Below are positions 42,817 to 54,401 of a stretch of 64,000 nt of DNA, piece by piece. The notes below the pieces were generated by a model. The model did no database searches, was not told the DNA's origin, and worked only from the letters and a program-made list of their open reading frames with translations. The translations under genes were made by a program, and so were the position numbers. The stretch comes from Zygnema cylindricum (lineage: Eukaryota; Streptophyta; Zygnematophyceae; Zygnematales; Zygnemataceae): the NCBI GenBank assembly GCA_037447655.1, contig JBBHKE010000049.1:1-64000 (forward strand). The letters run 5' to 3'. How positions within the stretch are numbered: position 1 is the first letter of the stretch; every line of letters starts with the position of its first letter.

Positions 42817-43747
42817 GGTTGTTTTGAAAAGTCAGTTTCGTGCTTAACTGCTAATTGGATTTTAATATGGAGGCTTGAATAGATTCACGGATTGGGGGAG
42901 CGAAGGGTTTGATAATTAAAGTTACGTAAAAGATTCATTGAGTGGTGTGAACAAGCAATGACGAATGGACGGTGGATCGCGAAGCGATCCGATGTAAAAT
43001 AAATGGAATGTTGAAATAGGCGCCGCCGGTACGGAGCAGCTGCGACGCAGTTAAGTCAAACGCAGTTGCGGGTATCTTCATGATCCGTACGGAAAGCGCA
43101 ACCAGCGCAACTACAGATAATATGAATAGGATAGATTTCAAGTAGTGATGATTAAGCTTAGTGGTAGCTTAGTTTCTGACATACGAAGAGTACGGTGTAA
43201 ATATTCTGTACAACAAGGTTTGTCTTTTTGACTAGTTAGGTTATTAGAGTAGATACAGTACGGCTGGTATGCCTCCGTACTCTGAGTATAACTTGCAGGA
43301 CTTAGATTATTTTATGTATCGCAGTCAAGTTAATCAAAGCTATGGCAGACTGTTTTCTGCATCTTTGACCTGTTGGTGTGATCACTCTGATTGGTGCTTT
43401 CATGTGAAACTTTGTGGAGTCATTCTATGATATAGAATCTATATGTGTGTGAAGTTTCATTGTATTCCAGTATCTCTGTAAGATTCTGTGATCAGTCTAA
43501 GTGGCTAGTTTGTGAAGCTGTCAACTACATTTGGGAAACTCTGGAGCTTATATCTTCTAGATGCCTTGGTGGATTTGGCTGTAACTTTGAGAGTTTACAG
43601 TGTATATGATATACTGCATATTGGTGCAGTTTGAGATCATTTTGTTTATTGTGGAGTAATCTGTGTCGTCTGAAACACAGCTGTTTTTGAGGTAGTCTGT
43701 GGGTGTTTCCGTGAGTAATCCATGGCTGCAATAAGCTATGGACAACA
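42817..43747 (+). repeat. R9 3' LTR
   Basis: 931 bp. The first base of the terminal TG reads G here. The palindrome is at 42974-42990. Ends GACAACA, then the ATCCT duplication and R8 integrase. Confidence 0.92.
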
Positions 43748-43752
43748 ATCCT

Positions 43753-43916
43753 CATCATGTCCTACAAAGTATCAAGGTTTTCCCTAAGCATGTAGTTTCC
43801 AGTTTTTCGTATCCGTGTCAAGACTGTAAACTTGGCTACCGATTACTTTAAGGTGAGAGATATTTGGTTTCTTTCCCACCCATCACTCATAAGGTGTCAT
43901 TCGCTTTACAGCTGAG
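43753..43916 (-). pseudogene. pol: R8 integrase C-terminal fragment
   Basis: The minus-strand reading has R-W-V-G-R-K then S-Q-V-Y-S-L-D-T and K-N-W-K-L, the integrase C-terminus seen in R6 and R12. It is separated from the linker (39116) only by R9, and cut by R10 at 43917. Confidence 0.85.
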
Positions 43917-44669
43917 TGTAGAATTTGATGGTTGTTTTAGTATTTTCTAGGTCTAAAATATAATGTAGAAAAGAAGCCGAGGCAATATGCCTCTAACTCC
44001 TCTCTTCAACTCCCACACTCGTTGTAGTCACTGATAGGTAGAGAGGAAGCTCGAGCAATGGATGCCTATGCTATCTGGAGATTTACGGGAAATAGATTAG
44101 TTGAATTACGGATAGGTAGTTCATTTACTAAAAGGATAAATGTCGAATTCATAATTTGATCCTGGTACCTACCGTCCGATATAGCCGCCGGTAGCTGCTA
44201 GACTTATCTATTAAGTCTAGGTCTAAAGCTATGTGATATAGGATTTGTTAGGTATTTAAATGTTACCACGTAGGATAATTCATTTAACGACAATTATTTT
44301 TGGGATACATAGATCCAGTTATGTAAAATTACAAATTACAATACGGATAAGAAACGAGTACCGCGCATTTGCTTCTTTAAACGAAACAAATACCGCGCAT
44401 GTATTTATGACAGCTACGATTGAAATCTGCATTCAATCAGACGGCCAGGAAGAATGCCGAGATTGCAGAAGAGTATCTTGGCGGTTTGTTGTCATCGCCA
44501 CATCGGATGACACGTGGCACAATTACATTTGATCGCGGCACCTCCGAGGATTACGTGACCGAATTCGGATTTGACATGTGTCGACATTTAGGCCATGTCG
44601 TACAATATTCGTACAGAAAGTTCACCGCCAGCTGTACTTTTGTGTACGGCAGTGTAATATGATTGGTGC
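43917..44669 (+). repeat. R10 5' LTR, first part
   Basis: TGTAGAATTTGATGG start, GTTTTAGTATTTTCTAGG, double-hairpin tRNA-like module (near 44150), CACGTG at 44511-44516. R11 interrupts it within ATTGGTGC. Confidence 0.85.
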
Positions 44670-45728
44670 TGTAGAAATTAATGGTTCATTTTTAAGTATT
44701 TTCTAGGTCTAAATTAAAATACAGGAAGAAGCCAAGGCAGTCTATCTCTAACTTCTCTCTCCAACTCCCACACGTGTTGTAGTCAATGGGAAGTTGGAGT
44801 GGAAGCTAGAGCCATAGCTGCCTAGGCTATCCATAGATTTACGGGAAATAGATTAGTTTATTTACCGGTTTATTTACTAAAAGGATTGGCGTCAGAACCA
44901 GGATTTGATCCTGGTACCTAGGGAGATAGATAGCCGGTAGCCGGTAGTCCTAGCCGTTAAGTCTAAATCCAACGATACATAATACAGGGTTTGATAATTA
45001 TTTATATATAATTACGTTGGACAAATCATTTAACTACAACATCGTATGGGATACATAGATCCACTTATGTAAAAGTAGAGATTAAAGGTACAGACAAGGA
45101 AAAAGTACCGCGCATTTGTTTCGATAGCGAAAAGAATACCGCGTAGGTATTTATTACGGCTACGATTAAATATGCATTTAATCGGACGGCCGGAAAGTAT
45201 GCCGAGATCGCGGAAGAGGATTTTGGTGGTTTGTGGTCATCGCCACATTCGATGACACGTGGCAAAAAGACATTGGATCGCGGCATCTCCAGGAATTAAG
45301 GGAGCGAATCGGGATATACCACTTGTCGACATTTCGGACATGTCGTACAGCATTCCTATAGAAAGTACACCAGCAGCTGTACTTTTGTGTATGGAGGAGT
45401 AATATGATTGGTCCGTACATCAGTAGATAGAGTTTGTAAGTGAGATAGGACTTAGGAAAAATTGGTAGATAGGGCCCTCTCTCCAAGAGAGCTTCAGTAC
45501 AAAAGGTAAACTTTGACCCTCCATAACTTACTGCTCAAAGGAGCAAATACAAAGATTCTTTTTGCTATCGACTCAAGGGAGTCTTGATTTCAGAGGGGTG
45601 AAGGTGGTCAGAGTTTTTGTTTGCCAGGGTGGCAATAATTCTTGCTGAAACACGAAGGGGTGAGGGTTATCCTAGAGGCTTATTGGAAGCTGTCCACTCT
45701 GAGGACTTATGGAGGTCTCACAGTTTCA
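44670..45728 (+). repeat. R11 5' LTR
   Basis: 1059 bp, TGTAGAAATTAATGG...CAGTTTCA. CACGTG at 45256-45261. Gag ATG at 45709. Confidence 0.88.
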
Positions 45729-46030
45729 AGTTATGGGCCCACCCTCTAGGGTACCCATCTTTAATGGAACTGGCTTCTTATAGTCGAAAAGTATGATGAT
45801 AGGAGCTCTATGCGAAAAATGATTTTGGGGGATAGTGAGTGGACGATTGGGGCGTCCATTAAGTCTTCGAATCCCTCCAAGGTTTGAAAGAAGCAGATTC
45901 ACAAAAAAAGCAGGTCCATTTTCAACAGAGGAGACAAAGGAAGGAGAGGTGGTGGACAAAGGAGCGGAGAAGGAGACGACCACACCAATAGCAACTGGAT
46001 GGGTATTTATGTCACCTATTTGAGGAACGA
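45709..46030 (+). pseudogene. gag: R11 gag N-terminal remnant
   Basis: The ATG at 45709 is in the LTR and reads M-E-V-S-Q-F-Q, then V-M-G-P-P-S-R-V-P-I-F-N-G. A TAG near 45781 replaces a Trp or Tyr codon. The reading continues to L-R-N-E-E-N-D near 46030, then jumps to the protease C-terminus. The junction shares GAT with both parent sites, consistent with a short-homology deletion. Confidence 0.8.
45729..45743 (+). other. R11 primer-binding site
   Basis: AGTTATGGGCCCACC; only the first base differs from the consensus. Confidence 0.85.
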
Positions 46031-47400
46031 GGAGAACGATGTATTGTTTATTTCGGAGATGAACAAAAACCTCATCTCTACATCTGTATTAGATGATAAG
46101 GATTTTTTTACTAGCACTAGGGAAGGAGTCTTTACTGCTAGTTTTGAGGAAGAGGCCTATTTCATCGTTGAGAAAGGGAGCCAAGGGATGTTTAGGTTGA
46201 TTTTAAGTAATGAACAAAGAAACTTTATTATGCTGGTGTTTATGATATTATGATGTGGCATAAGAGGCTTGGGCATGTGAATCTAGATAAGTTAAGAGAG
46301 ATGAAAAAGATGGGAGTGGTGGAAGGGATTCAGTTCAATGAGAGTGATAATATAAGTGATTGTAGTGGATGTTCTCAAGATAAAGCACACAGATTACCCT
46401 TTCTCAAAACAACCACTTATAAAGGAGAAAAAATTATAGATTAAGTACACACAGATATTTGGGGACCGGCTAAAGTGCCCTCACCGAGAGGGGAAGAGAT
46501 TTATGATGACTATCATTGATGATTGGTCTCGCTATTCCGAGGTGTATTTTTTGAAAAACAAGTCAGAGGCTTAGGATTGTTATAGACAATATAAAGCATG
46601 GAGCAAAAAAATCCAAGAAACTCCAATCACGAGAGTAAAGAGTGAGAATAGTGGAGAGTATACTTCTAACCAGTTTGAGGATTTTCTGAGGGAAGATGGA
46701 GTCCAACACCAAAAGACAGTTCCAGAAAACGTAGAACAGAATGGGGTAGCTGAAAGATTAAAAAGGACACTAAGTGATAGTGCTAGAAGTATGTTGCCAG
46801 ACAAGAAGATAGGAAAAAGGTTTTGGGCCGAAGCAATGAACTGTGCTAATTTCCTCATAAATAGAGTTCTTACTTCAGCTATAAAAGATCAAACACCTTA
46901 TGGGAGATGGACAGGTCGGAAACCAGACATATCTCACTTAAAGAGTTTTGGCAGTCAAGTATTCAGTCTAGATACAAATCGGTGTAATTGGAAGCTAGAT
47001 CCTAAAGGAAAACCGGGATACTTATTAGGATATGATGAGGATGTGAAAGGATATAGAGTCTATGATATAAAAAAGGGAAGATATAATCTTAGTAAAGCAT
47101 CTAGTAGTTATGGATAAAGGAAAGTCCGTGGATCCTTTCAAGTATACAAAGTCAGTAAAAATCAGATTTGAGTCAGAAAATTTCGATGACTTTGAACTTC
47201 CAAACTATCCAAGTTTTAGAGAAGATGACATTCTTGCAGGTACAAATCAGACCGAAAACAACTCGGCTGCGGATGCTCCAGTGATAACTCTACCTGAAGC
47301 GGAAGACGTGGTGGAAACTGATTCGAAATCAAGGGAGGGGAGAAGCCGAGATTGTTCGAAAGAACCCACGAGAACCATCTATTCCGGCCACAGATTTTGA
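46031..47400 (+). pseudogene. pol: R11 protease end, integrase and linker (broken)
   Basis: Block 45999-46253 holds the protease C-terminus (N-K-N-L-I-S-T-S-V-L-D-D). Then the zinc domain (46250-46444), a stop before H-T-D-I-W-G-P, and a core with K-S-E-N-S-G-E-Y in which the second catalytic Asp is Glu. The C-terminal block 46791-47117 has R-F-W-A-E-A-M-N-C-A-N. The linker lies at 47110-47400. Confidence 0.82.
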
Positions 47401-49050
47401 GGGGGGAAGGAGAAGTAGCAAAAGATTGCAGGAAAAACAGGTTAATAACAAGGTAACAAAACTATCTCATTAAGATGAACCTCAAACTTATGGAAAGGCG
47501 ATGACTTGCCCAGAAAGAAACCGGTGGAAGACAGCTATAAATGAGGAGATGGCCTCAATTATGGCAGCCGATACTTAGGAGCTGGTGGACTGTCCACCTA
47601 ACCAAAAACCAATCGGTTGTAAGTGGGTTTTCAAATTAAAACTGAACTCGGATAACACCATTTAGCGTTACAAAGCCCGATTAGTGGCAAAAGGATTTAC
47701 ACAGAAAGAAGGAATCGACTATGAGGAAACCTTTTCCCTGGTGGTCAGATTTCCCTCCGTCCGCATACTTCTCAGTCTAACAGGAGCTTAAGACAAGGAG
47801 GTGCACCAGATGGACATCAACAGAGCCTTTTTGCATGGAGAATTGGAAGAGGAGATCTTCATGCGACAACTCGAAGGATTTGTGGAGGGAGGAGAGGAGA
47901 GTAAGGTATGCCGGTTGATTAAATCCCTTTACGGTTTGAAACATGCGCCTTGATAGTGGAATAAGAAACTTGATGATTTTCTTACCGGTCTGGGATATAT
48001 CGGGATCAGCTCAGATCACTCAATCTATGTTTTTGAAGATGAGGGAGGTATTATATGTATTGCAATTTATGTTGATGATTTGCTTGTTTTAAGTAAATCA
48101 ATGGAAAAAATTAATAAACTAAAAACCGATCTTAAGGAGAGATTTGAAATGAAGGATATAGGGGAAGCAAAATATATTTTGGGAATTCAAGTAGAAAGAG
48201 ACCGAAAAAGAAAGATTATAAGATTGACTCAAAAGGAAACAATAGGGAACATGCTTGAAAAATTTCAGATGGATAAAGCTAATAGTTGTACAACTCCAAT
48301 GGAGTTAAAGAAGGGAAGTGAGGGGAGTGAGGAATGAGTCATAGTCTTAGACGAGGAATTATCTATTGAAAAACAGAAGTTCATGAAGACTATTCCTTAC
48401 AGGCAAGTAGTGGGAAGTCTAATCTATTTTATGAATTGTACCCGGCCGGATTTAGCAGCAACTATAGGAGTGTTGAGTTGAAGTCTAAATGCTCTCACTA
48501 AGAGGGATTAGGAGGCAACTAAGATAGTCCTTAGATATATGATAGGAACTAGGGATTTATGGTTGCATTTGGGTGGGGGGAATACTGACATTGCTACATG
48601 GAGTGATGCCAGTTATGGTGATGCTCCGATGAGGAGATGTACTTCTGGATATGTATTATATGTGGGTGATGGGGCTTGCTGTTGGAGTAGCAAATATCAA
48701 AAGGTTATTGCTTAGTCCACCATGGAGGCTGAGTATATGGCATCTTGCTCTACTGTAAATGAATTGATGAGGGTCATGTCTTTGCTTGGTGAGCCCGGTC
48801 ACCTTAAGAGTGGTGTGCAGAAAATATTGTGATAATCAGGCAGCAATCGCAATTTCTGCCAATCCTAAACATCATTTTAAAGCCAAACACATGGACAATA
48901 GACTCAACTTTGTTAGAGAGAAAGCAGAAAACAAAATAATTAGTTTAGAGTACTGACCAGATAGCGAAATGGTAGCAGATATGATGACCAAACCTGTGCC
49001 TTCCCCTAAGCTTATTTTTTGTAGGGAGAAGTGTGGTCTAAAATTAAAGA
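47401..49050 (+). pseudogene. pol: R11 reverse transcriptase and RNase H (broken)
   Basis: RT is readable from about 47480 through F-L-H-G-E-L-E and L-Y-G-L-K to an intact Y-V-D-D (48068-48079), with stops near 47577, 47664, 47788 and 47952. Block 48080-48337 is open. RNase H (48560-49050) retains T-W-S-D-A-S-Y-G-D-A and K-H-H-F-K-A-K-H-M-D, with several stops. The purine tract AAATAAGGGGAG precedes the 3' LTR. Confidence 0.83.
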
Positions 49051-49071
49051 GTGACTAGAAAATAAGGGGAG

Positions 49072-50999
49072 TGTATAAATTAATGGTTCCTTTTTATGTA
49101 TTTTCTAGGTCTCAATTAAAATACAGAAAGAAGCCGAGGCAGTTTATCTCTAACTTCTCTCTCCAACTCCCACACGTGTTGTAGTCAATGGGAAGTTGGA
49201 GTGGAAGCTAGAGCCATGGCTGCCTAGGCTATCTAGAGATTTACGGGAAATAGGTTGATTTATTTCCCGGTTTATTTACTAAAACCATTCGCGTTAGAAC
49301 CAGGATTTGATCTAGGTACCCACGGAGATAGATAGCCGGTAGCCGGTAGTCCTAGCCGTTAAGTCTAAATCCAACGATACATAATATAGGGTTTGATGAT
49401 TAATTATATATAATTACGTTGGACAAATCATTTATCTACAACTGCGTACAGGATACATAGATCCAGTTATGTAAAGGTACATTAAAGGTATGGACAAGGA
49501 ATAAGTACCGCGCATTTGTTTCGATAGCAAAACGAATACTGCGCAAGTATTTATTACGGCTACGATTAAATATGCATTTAATCGGACAACCGGAATGTAT
49601 GCCGAGATCGCGGAAGAGGATTTCAGCGGTTTGTGGTCATCGCCACATCGGATGACACGTGGCAAAAAGACATTGGATCGCGGCATCTCCGGGGATTAAA
49701 TGAGGGAATCCGGATATACCACTTGTCGATATTTCAGACATGTCGTACAGTATTCGTACAGAAAGTACACCGGCAACTGTACTTTTGTGTATGGAGGAGT
49801 AATATGACTGGTCCGTACATCAGTAGATAGAGTTTGTGAGTGAGATAGGACTTTGGAAAAAATGGTAGATAGGACTTTCTCTCCCAGAGAACTTTTGTAC
49901 AAAAGGTCAACTTTAACCCTCCATTACTTTATGTTGTTTTTAAGAAAGCTTTAGTCCTCTCTATGCCTCAGCTGTGAGGGAGAGAGAGCTGTTAAGGACT
50001 TAAGTTATTTTTGGTTGAGTTCGGTTCAGTACTTACCAAAATTAGTGTGACAGTGAAGTTGGGAGTTCACGGTTCATTCACACTTGGGACACGCGTCGTC
50101 ACTTGTGAGAAATGCGTGAGTATATGTCCTCCGTGGACGTACGGAAATTCGGCAGGACCACGGGAATTCGTGAAGTCAATTCTACTGTCCCAAATCCTTT
50201 AATCGAGCGGTTGACAGCCGCCGCCAACAAATACTGACGAGGCGTGACTAGATCAATATCGGCGAGACTAGATCACTATCACTTTACGTTGTCTGAACTT
50301 CCGTGTAAATATTTGGTAGAACATAATTTTGTATGTAGTGAATTAGTTGTTTAGTGTTGAGAATGTGGTTTATGTCATACCTTCAGTACACGGGAATACT
50401 CACAGTATTTGTTGTGTTAGAATGTTAGATGTACGGCTGGAATACCTCCGTACAGCTAAGTGTAGTTTCGGTCTATAGAAGTAGGACTTAGTGAATTTGA
50501 TTCATTAGGAACAAATGATATGAAAACTGTACACTCAGTTTTATGTAATTTCATTTCTTCATATCTACAAAATCTATAAGCGGAATTCTTTGAAATTTTG
50601 TGTGTGTGTTTTTGTTTATGTTATATACACTGTGGTAAATTTTCAGGAATATTAGGTTCTTTTTCTGAAAGTTAAAGTCTGTCAAAGTTGCTGTTCAGCC
50701 ATCGGTATTTGTGGAAGCTTCCTCTTTTGATTTGTTATACGATGACTACTGCTGCATCTTCTTCATCTTCAGTGCCAACAGTTGTCTCAGAACAACACTT
50801 ACTGCTCAAAGGAGCAAATCTAGAGATTCTTTTTGCTATCAACTCAGGGGAGTCTTGCCTTAACAGGGGTGAAGGTGGTCAGAGTTTTTGTTTGCCAGGG
50901 TGGCAGAAATTCTTGCTGAAACACAAAGGGGTGAGGGTTATCCTAGATGCTTCTTGGAAGCTGTCCACTCTGAGGACTTATGGAGGTCTCAGAGTTTGA
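49072..50999 (+). repeat. R11 3' LTR, split by S6
   Basis: Parts 49072-49931 and 50798-50999 join into an LTR of about 1060 bp, TGTATAAATTAATGG...AGTTTGA. CACGTG at 49656-49661. Confidence 0.87.
49932..50797 (+). repeat. S6: solo LTR related to the R9 type
   Basis: 866 bp, TGTTGTTTTT...GAACAACA. Shared landmarks with R9 include the TACGGCTGG.ATGCCTCCGTAC segment (near 50430-50460). Its last ORF start, ATG at 50741, reads M-T-T-A-A-S-S-S-S-S-V-P-T-V-V-S-E-Q and would cross into Gag. The flanks CTTTA and CTTAC are an imperfect duplication. R11's LTR continues cleanly across it. Confidence 0.82.
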
Positions 51000-51004
51000 A
51001 GTGC

Positions 51005-51319
51005 AGTACATCAGTAGATAGAGTTTTAGAGAGAGATACGACTTAGAAAAAATTGGTAGATATGACCTACTATCCCACAGAGCTTCTATACTACAGGTCA
51101 ACTTCGACCCTCTATAACTTATTGCTTATGGAAACATATTCAGAGATTTTTTTTGCTATCGACTCACGGGAGTCTTGCCTTTCCAAGGGTGAAGGTGGTC
51201 TGAGTTTTTGTCTGCCAATGTGGCAGTTATTCTTGCCGAAACACAAAGGGGTTAGGGTTATCCTAGAGTCTTTGTGTGAGCTGCCTACTCTAACGACCTA
51301 TAGAGGTCTCAGAGTTGCA
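51005..51319 (+). repeat. R10 5' LTR, second part
   Basis: Continues R10's LTR after R11 (AGTACATCAGTAGATAGAG...) to CAGAGTTGCA. The leader ATG has become ATA. Confidence 0.82.
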
Positions 51320-52450
51320 GATTATTGTCCCACCATCTAGGGTGCCCATATTCAATGGAGCTGGCTTCATATACTAGGAAAGTATGATGACAGGAGCTCT
51401 ATGTGAGAAACGGTTTCGCGGAATAGTGAGTGGACGGAGGAAGCATCCATCAAGTCTTGGGATACCTCCAAGGTTTACAGGAGGCACATTCACTAGTAAT
51501 GCAGATCCATCTTCAACGGAGGAGACAAAGGAAAGGGAGGTGGTGGACGTAGGAAAGGAGAAGGAGACGGTCACACTAATAGCAACCTGTTGGGTATTTA
51601 TGTCACCTATTTGAGGAACGAGGAGAATGATATCGATACCTGGGACTATAACAATATGGTTGCTAAGCACTTCATCCTCGACCATCTTACTCAAGGGTTT
51701 GCATCTCCCAATTTACATGTAGAGAGGGCATCCGATATTTGGATGGCTCTCATAGAGATGTACCGAAGTGGTACAGTTCAAGAACAACAGTTGGGTGATC
51801 AAAAAATAAAAGAGTATGTATACAAAGGGGGAAAGATGTTGGATTTTTGCAATGAGCTTGCTACAATTTTCATGGAACTGGAGAGTGCTGGAAAAGTATT
51901 TAGCGAAAAAGAAAATGTTAATTGTTTATTGATGAAGTTACCCGATGAGTTCGAGAACATAATCAACCGTGTGTAGGACTTGTCGGACTCAAGATGGATT
52001 TGGAATTCAGTGATAGGGATGATTCTCGTTCGGGAAAATACGATTGAGATTCGAAGGTGAGGAAAGAGTGGGCAAGCTTTGGCAACTGTGACCGATTGAA
52101 GGAACAATGATTCTCGGAAAAAGGTTAAAAATTATCGAGGGGAGGGGCAGAAAAATCAGACCGAGGAGTTCGGACCAAGGACTCTCAAAGGTTTCTACCA
52201 TTTTTGTAAAAAACCCAGGCACTATATGGCTGAAGGCACTAAGTATACCGAGTAGCGGTTAAAGGAGGGGCAGAGCGGTGGACCCCCGAGAGGAAAGAAA
52301 AAGGCCCTTGTGACAGAGGTACATGAGGCAAAATCCGAGGAGGAGGACGATGAATTCTATTGGATGAGGAGTTGGAAGCGAAAAACGAAATCGAAATTCC
52401 ACGAAAGCACAAATATGCTTTCGGTGAATTGAAAGGTGAAGCAAGCTTGA
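51320..52450 (+). pseudogene. gag: R10 gag with degenerate primer site (broken)
   Basis: The primer site at 51320-51332 reads GATTATTGTCCCA, three changes from consensus. Gag reads I-I-V-P-P-S-R-V-P-I-F-N-G to a TAG near 51375. Block 51590-51976 (128 codons) has the Gag core (Y-K-G-G-K-M-L-D-F-C-N-E-L). The knuckle near 52195 reads Y-H-F-C then G-H-Y-M-A-E-G, losing two Cys ligands. The C-terminal acidic part leads to protease. Confidence 0.82.
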
Positions 52451-54401
52451 TTATAGACTCACGTGCATCCATGCATATGTGTAAAGATAAACACCTGTTC
52501 ACAAAGATAAAAAAAGATTGCCACCGTAGAGATATAGTACGGGGATGGGAGGATAGTCACTACTACTCTTGTAGGATATGTAGATCTAAAAGTGTTAGTA
52601 GAAGGAAAGACATCCATAGTTATATTCTTTGATGTATTGTATATTCCAGAGCTGAATAAAAACCTCATCTCTACGTCTGTATTAGATGATAAGGGTTTTG
52701 ATGTTAACATTAGGAAAGGAGTCTTTACTACTAGTTTTGAGGAGGAAGTTTATTATACTGCTGAAAAAGGTAGCCAAGGGATGTTTAGGCTGATTTTAAG
52801 CAATAAAAAGCAGAAACATTATTATTCCGGTGTTCATGATATAATGTTGTGGCATAAGAGGCTTGGTCATGTGAATCTAGATAAGTTAAGAGAGATGAAA
52901 AATATGGGAGTGGTTGAAGGAATTCAGTTCGGTGAGAGTGAGAATCTTAGTGATTCTAGTGGATGTGCTCAAGGTAAAGCACACAGGTTACCCTTCCCAC
53001 ATACTGCCACATATAAGGGAGAAAATATTTTAAATTTAGTACACACAGATATTTGGGGTCCAGCCAGAGTGCCATCATCCAGGGGGAAGAGATTTATGAT
53101 GACTATCACCAAAGATTGGTCTTGGTATTCAAGGGTGTATTTTTTGAAAAATATGTTAGAGGCTCAGGGGTGTTTTAAGCAATATAAAGCATGGAGTGAA
53201 AAACTCCATGAAACCTCAATGAAGAGAGTAAGGAGTGACAATAGTGGAGAGTATACCTCTAACCAGTTTCAAGACTTTTTGAGAGAAGATGGAGTGCAAC
53301 ACCAAAAGATAGTTCCTGAAAATCTTGAGAAAAATGGTGTAGCTGAAAGATGAAATAGAACACTGAGTGATAGTGCTACGAGTATGCTGTCAGATAAGAA
53401 AATAGGAAAGAAGTTTTGGGCCGAAGCAATGAACTGTGCAAATTATCTCAAGAATAGATTTCTTACTTCTGTTATAAAAGGTTAAACTCCTTATGAGAAA
53501 TGGACCGACCGGAAACCAGACATATCTCACTTAAAGGTTTTCGGCAATCAAGTATTCATCCTAGATATAGATCGGTCTAATTGGAAGCTAGATCCTAAAG
53601 GAAAACCAGGATACTTATTAGGATATGACGAGGATGTTAAAGGATATAGAGTTTATGATCTAAAAAGGGAAGATATAATCTTAGTAAAGCATCTAGTAGT
53701 TATGGATGAAGGAATGTCTGTGGATCCTTTCAAGTATACAAAATCAGTAAAAATCAGATTTGAGTCAGAAAATTCCGATGAATTTGAGCTTCCTAACTAT
53801 CCCGGTTTTAGAGAAGATGACATTCTTGCAAGGTCAAATCAGACCGAAAAAAACTCGGCTGTGGAAACTCCATTGACAACTCTACCCAAAGCGGAAGATG
53901 TGGTGGAAATTGATTAGGAATCAAGGGAGAGGGGAGAAGCCGAGATTGTTTGAAAGAACCCACGAGAACCATCTATTCGGGCCACTGATTTTGAGAGGGG
54001 AAGGAGAAGTTGCAAAAGATTGCAAGAAAAACAAGTTAATACCAAGGTAACAAAGCTATCTGATCAAGATGAACCTCAAACTTTTGGAGAGGCGATGACT
54101 TGTCCAGAAAGGAACCGGTGGAAGATAGCCATCAATGAGGAGATGGCCTCAATTATGGCAGCTGATACTTGGGAGCTGGTGTATTCTCCACCTAACCGAA
54201 AACCAATCGGTCGTTAGTGGGTCTTCAAATTAAAACTGAACCCAGATAACATCATTGAGCTTTACAAAGCCCGATTAGTGGCAAAAGGATTTACACACAA
54301 AGAAAGAATCGACTATGAGGAAACTTTTGCCCCGCTTGTCAGATTTCCCTCCGTCCCCATACTTCTCAGTCTGGCAGCAGCGGAGGCCATGGAGGTGCAC
54401 A
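52451..54401 (+). pseudogene. pol: R10 protease, integrase and RT start (broken)
   Basis: The protease motif reads D-S-R-A near 52456. Block 52592-53353 (253 codons) is open and covers the protease C-terminus, the zinc domain and the integrase core with H-T-D-I-W-G-P, R-S-D-N-S-G-E-Y and N-G-V-A-E-R, so all three catalytic residues are present. The C-terminal integrase, linker (53702-53917) and RT start (54020-54217, then A-R-L-V-A-K-G-F near 54270) follow with stops. R12 interrupts it at 54402. Confidence 0.86.

Larger units (their letters stand above)
39167..43747 (+). mobile_element. R9: young gag-only LTR element
   Basis: LTRs 39167-40096 and 42817-43747 are almost identical: I count about nine substitutions and three single-base indels over ~930 bp. 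The element is bounded by a perfect duplication ATCCT (39162-39166 and 43748-43752). The 2.7-kb interior encodes Gag with a perfect zinc knuckle, a very basic ORF and a repeat-rich tail. I find no protease, integrase, RT or RNase H motif in it. It differs from R3 in LTR and interior, so it is an independent gag-only family. Confidence 0.93.
36118..43916 (-). mobile_element. R8: minus-strand copia element holding R9
   Basis: 3' LTR at 36118-37124, then RNase H, RT and linker to 39166, then R9, then integrase C-terminus (43753-43916). R10 interrupts it at 43917, after CTGAG. The 5' half would lie beyond R10 and is not in the window. R4/R6-class protein. Confidence 0.87.
44670..50999 (+). mobile_element. 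R11: copia element with gag-protease deletion
   Basis: LTRs 44670-45728 and 49072-50999 (the latter split by S6). Duplication GGTGC (44665-44669) against AGTGC (51000-51004). The interior is 3.3 kb because about 1 kb covering most of gag and the protease active site is missing; compare R10 at about 51640-52625. Integrase, RT and RNase H remain with many stops. It could not have supplied its own Gag after this deletion. Confidence 0.88.
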
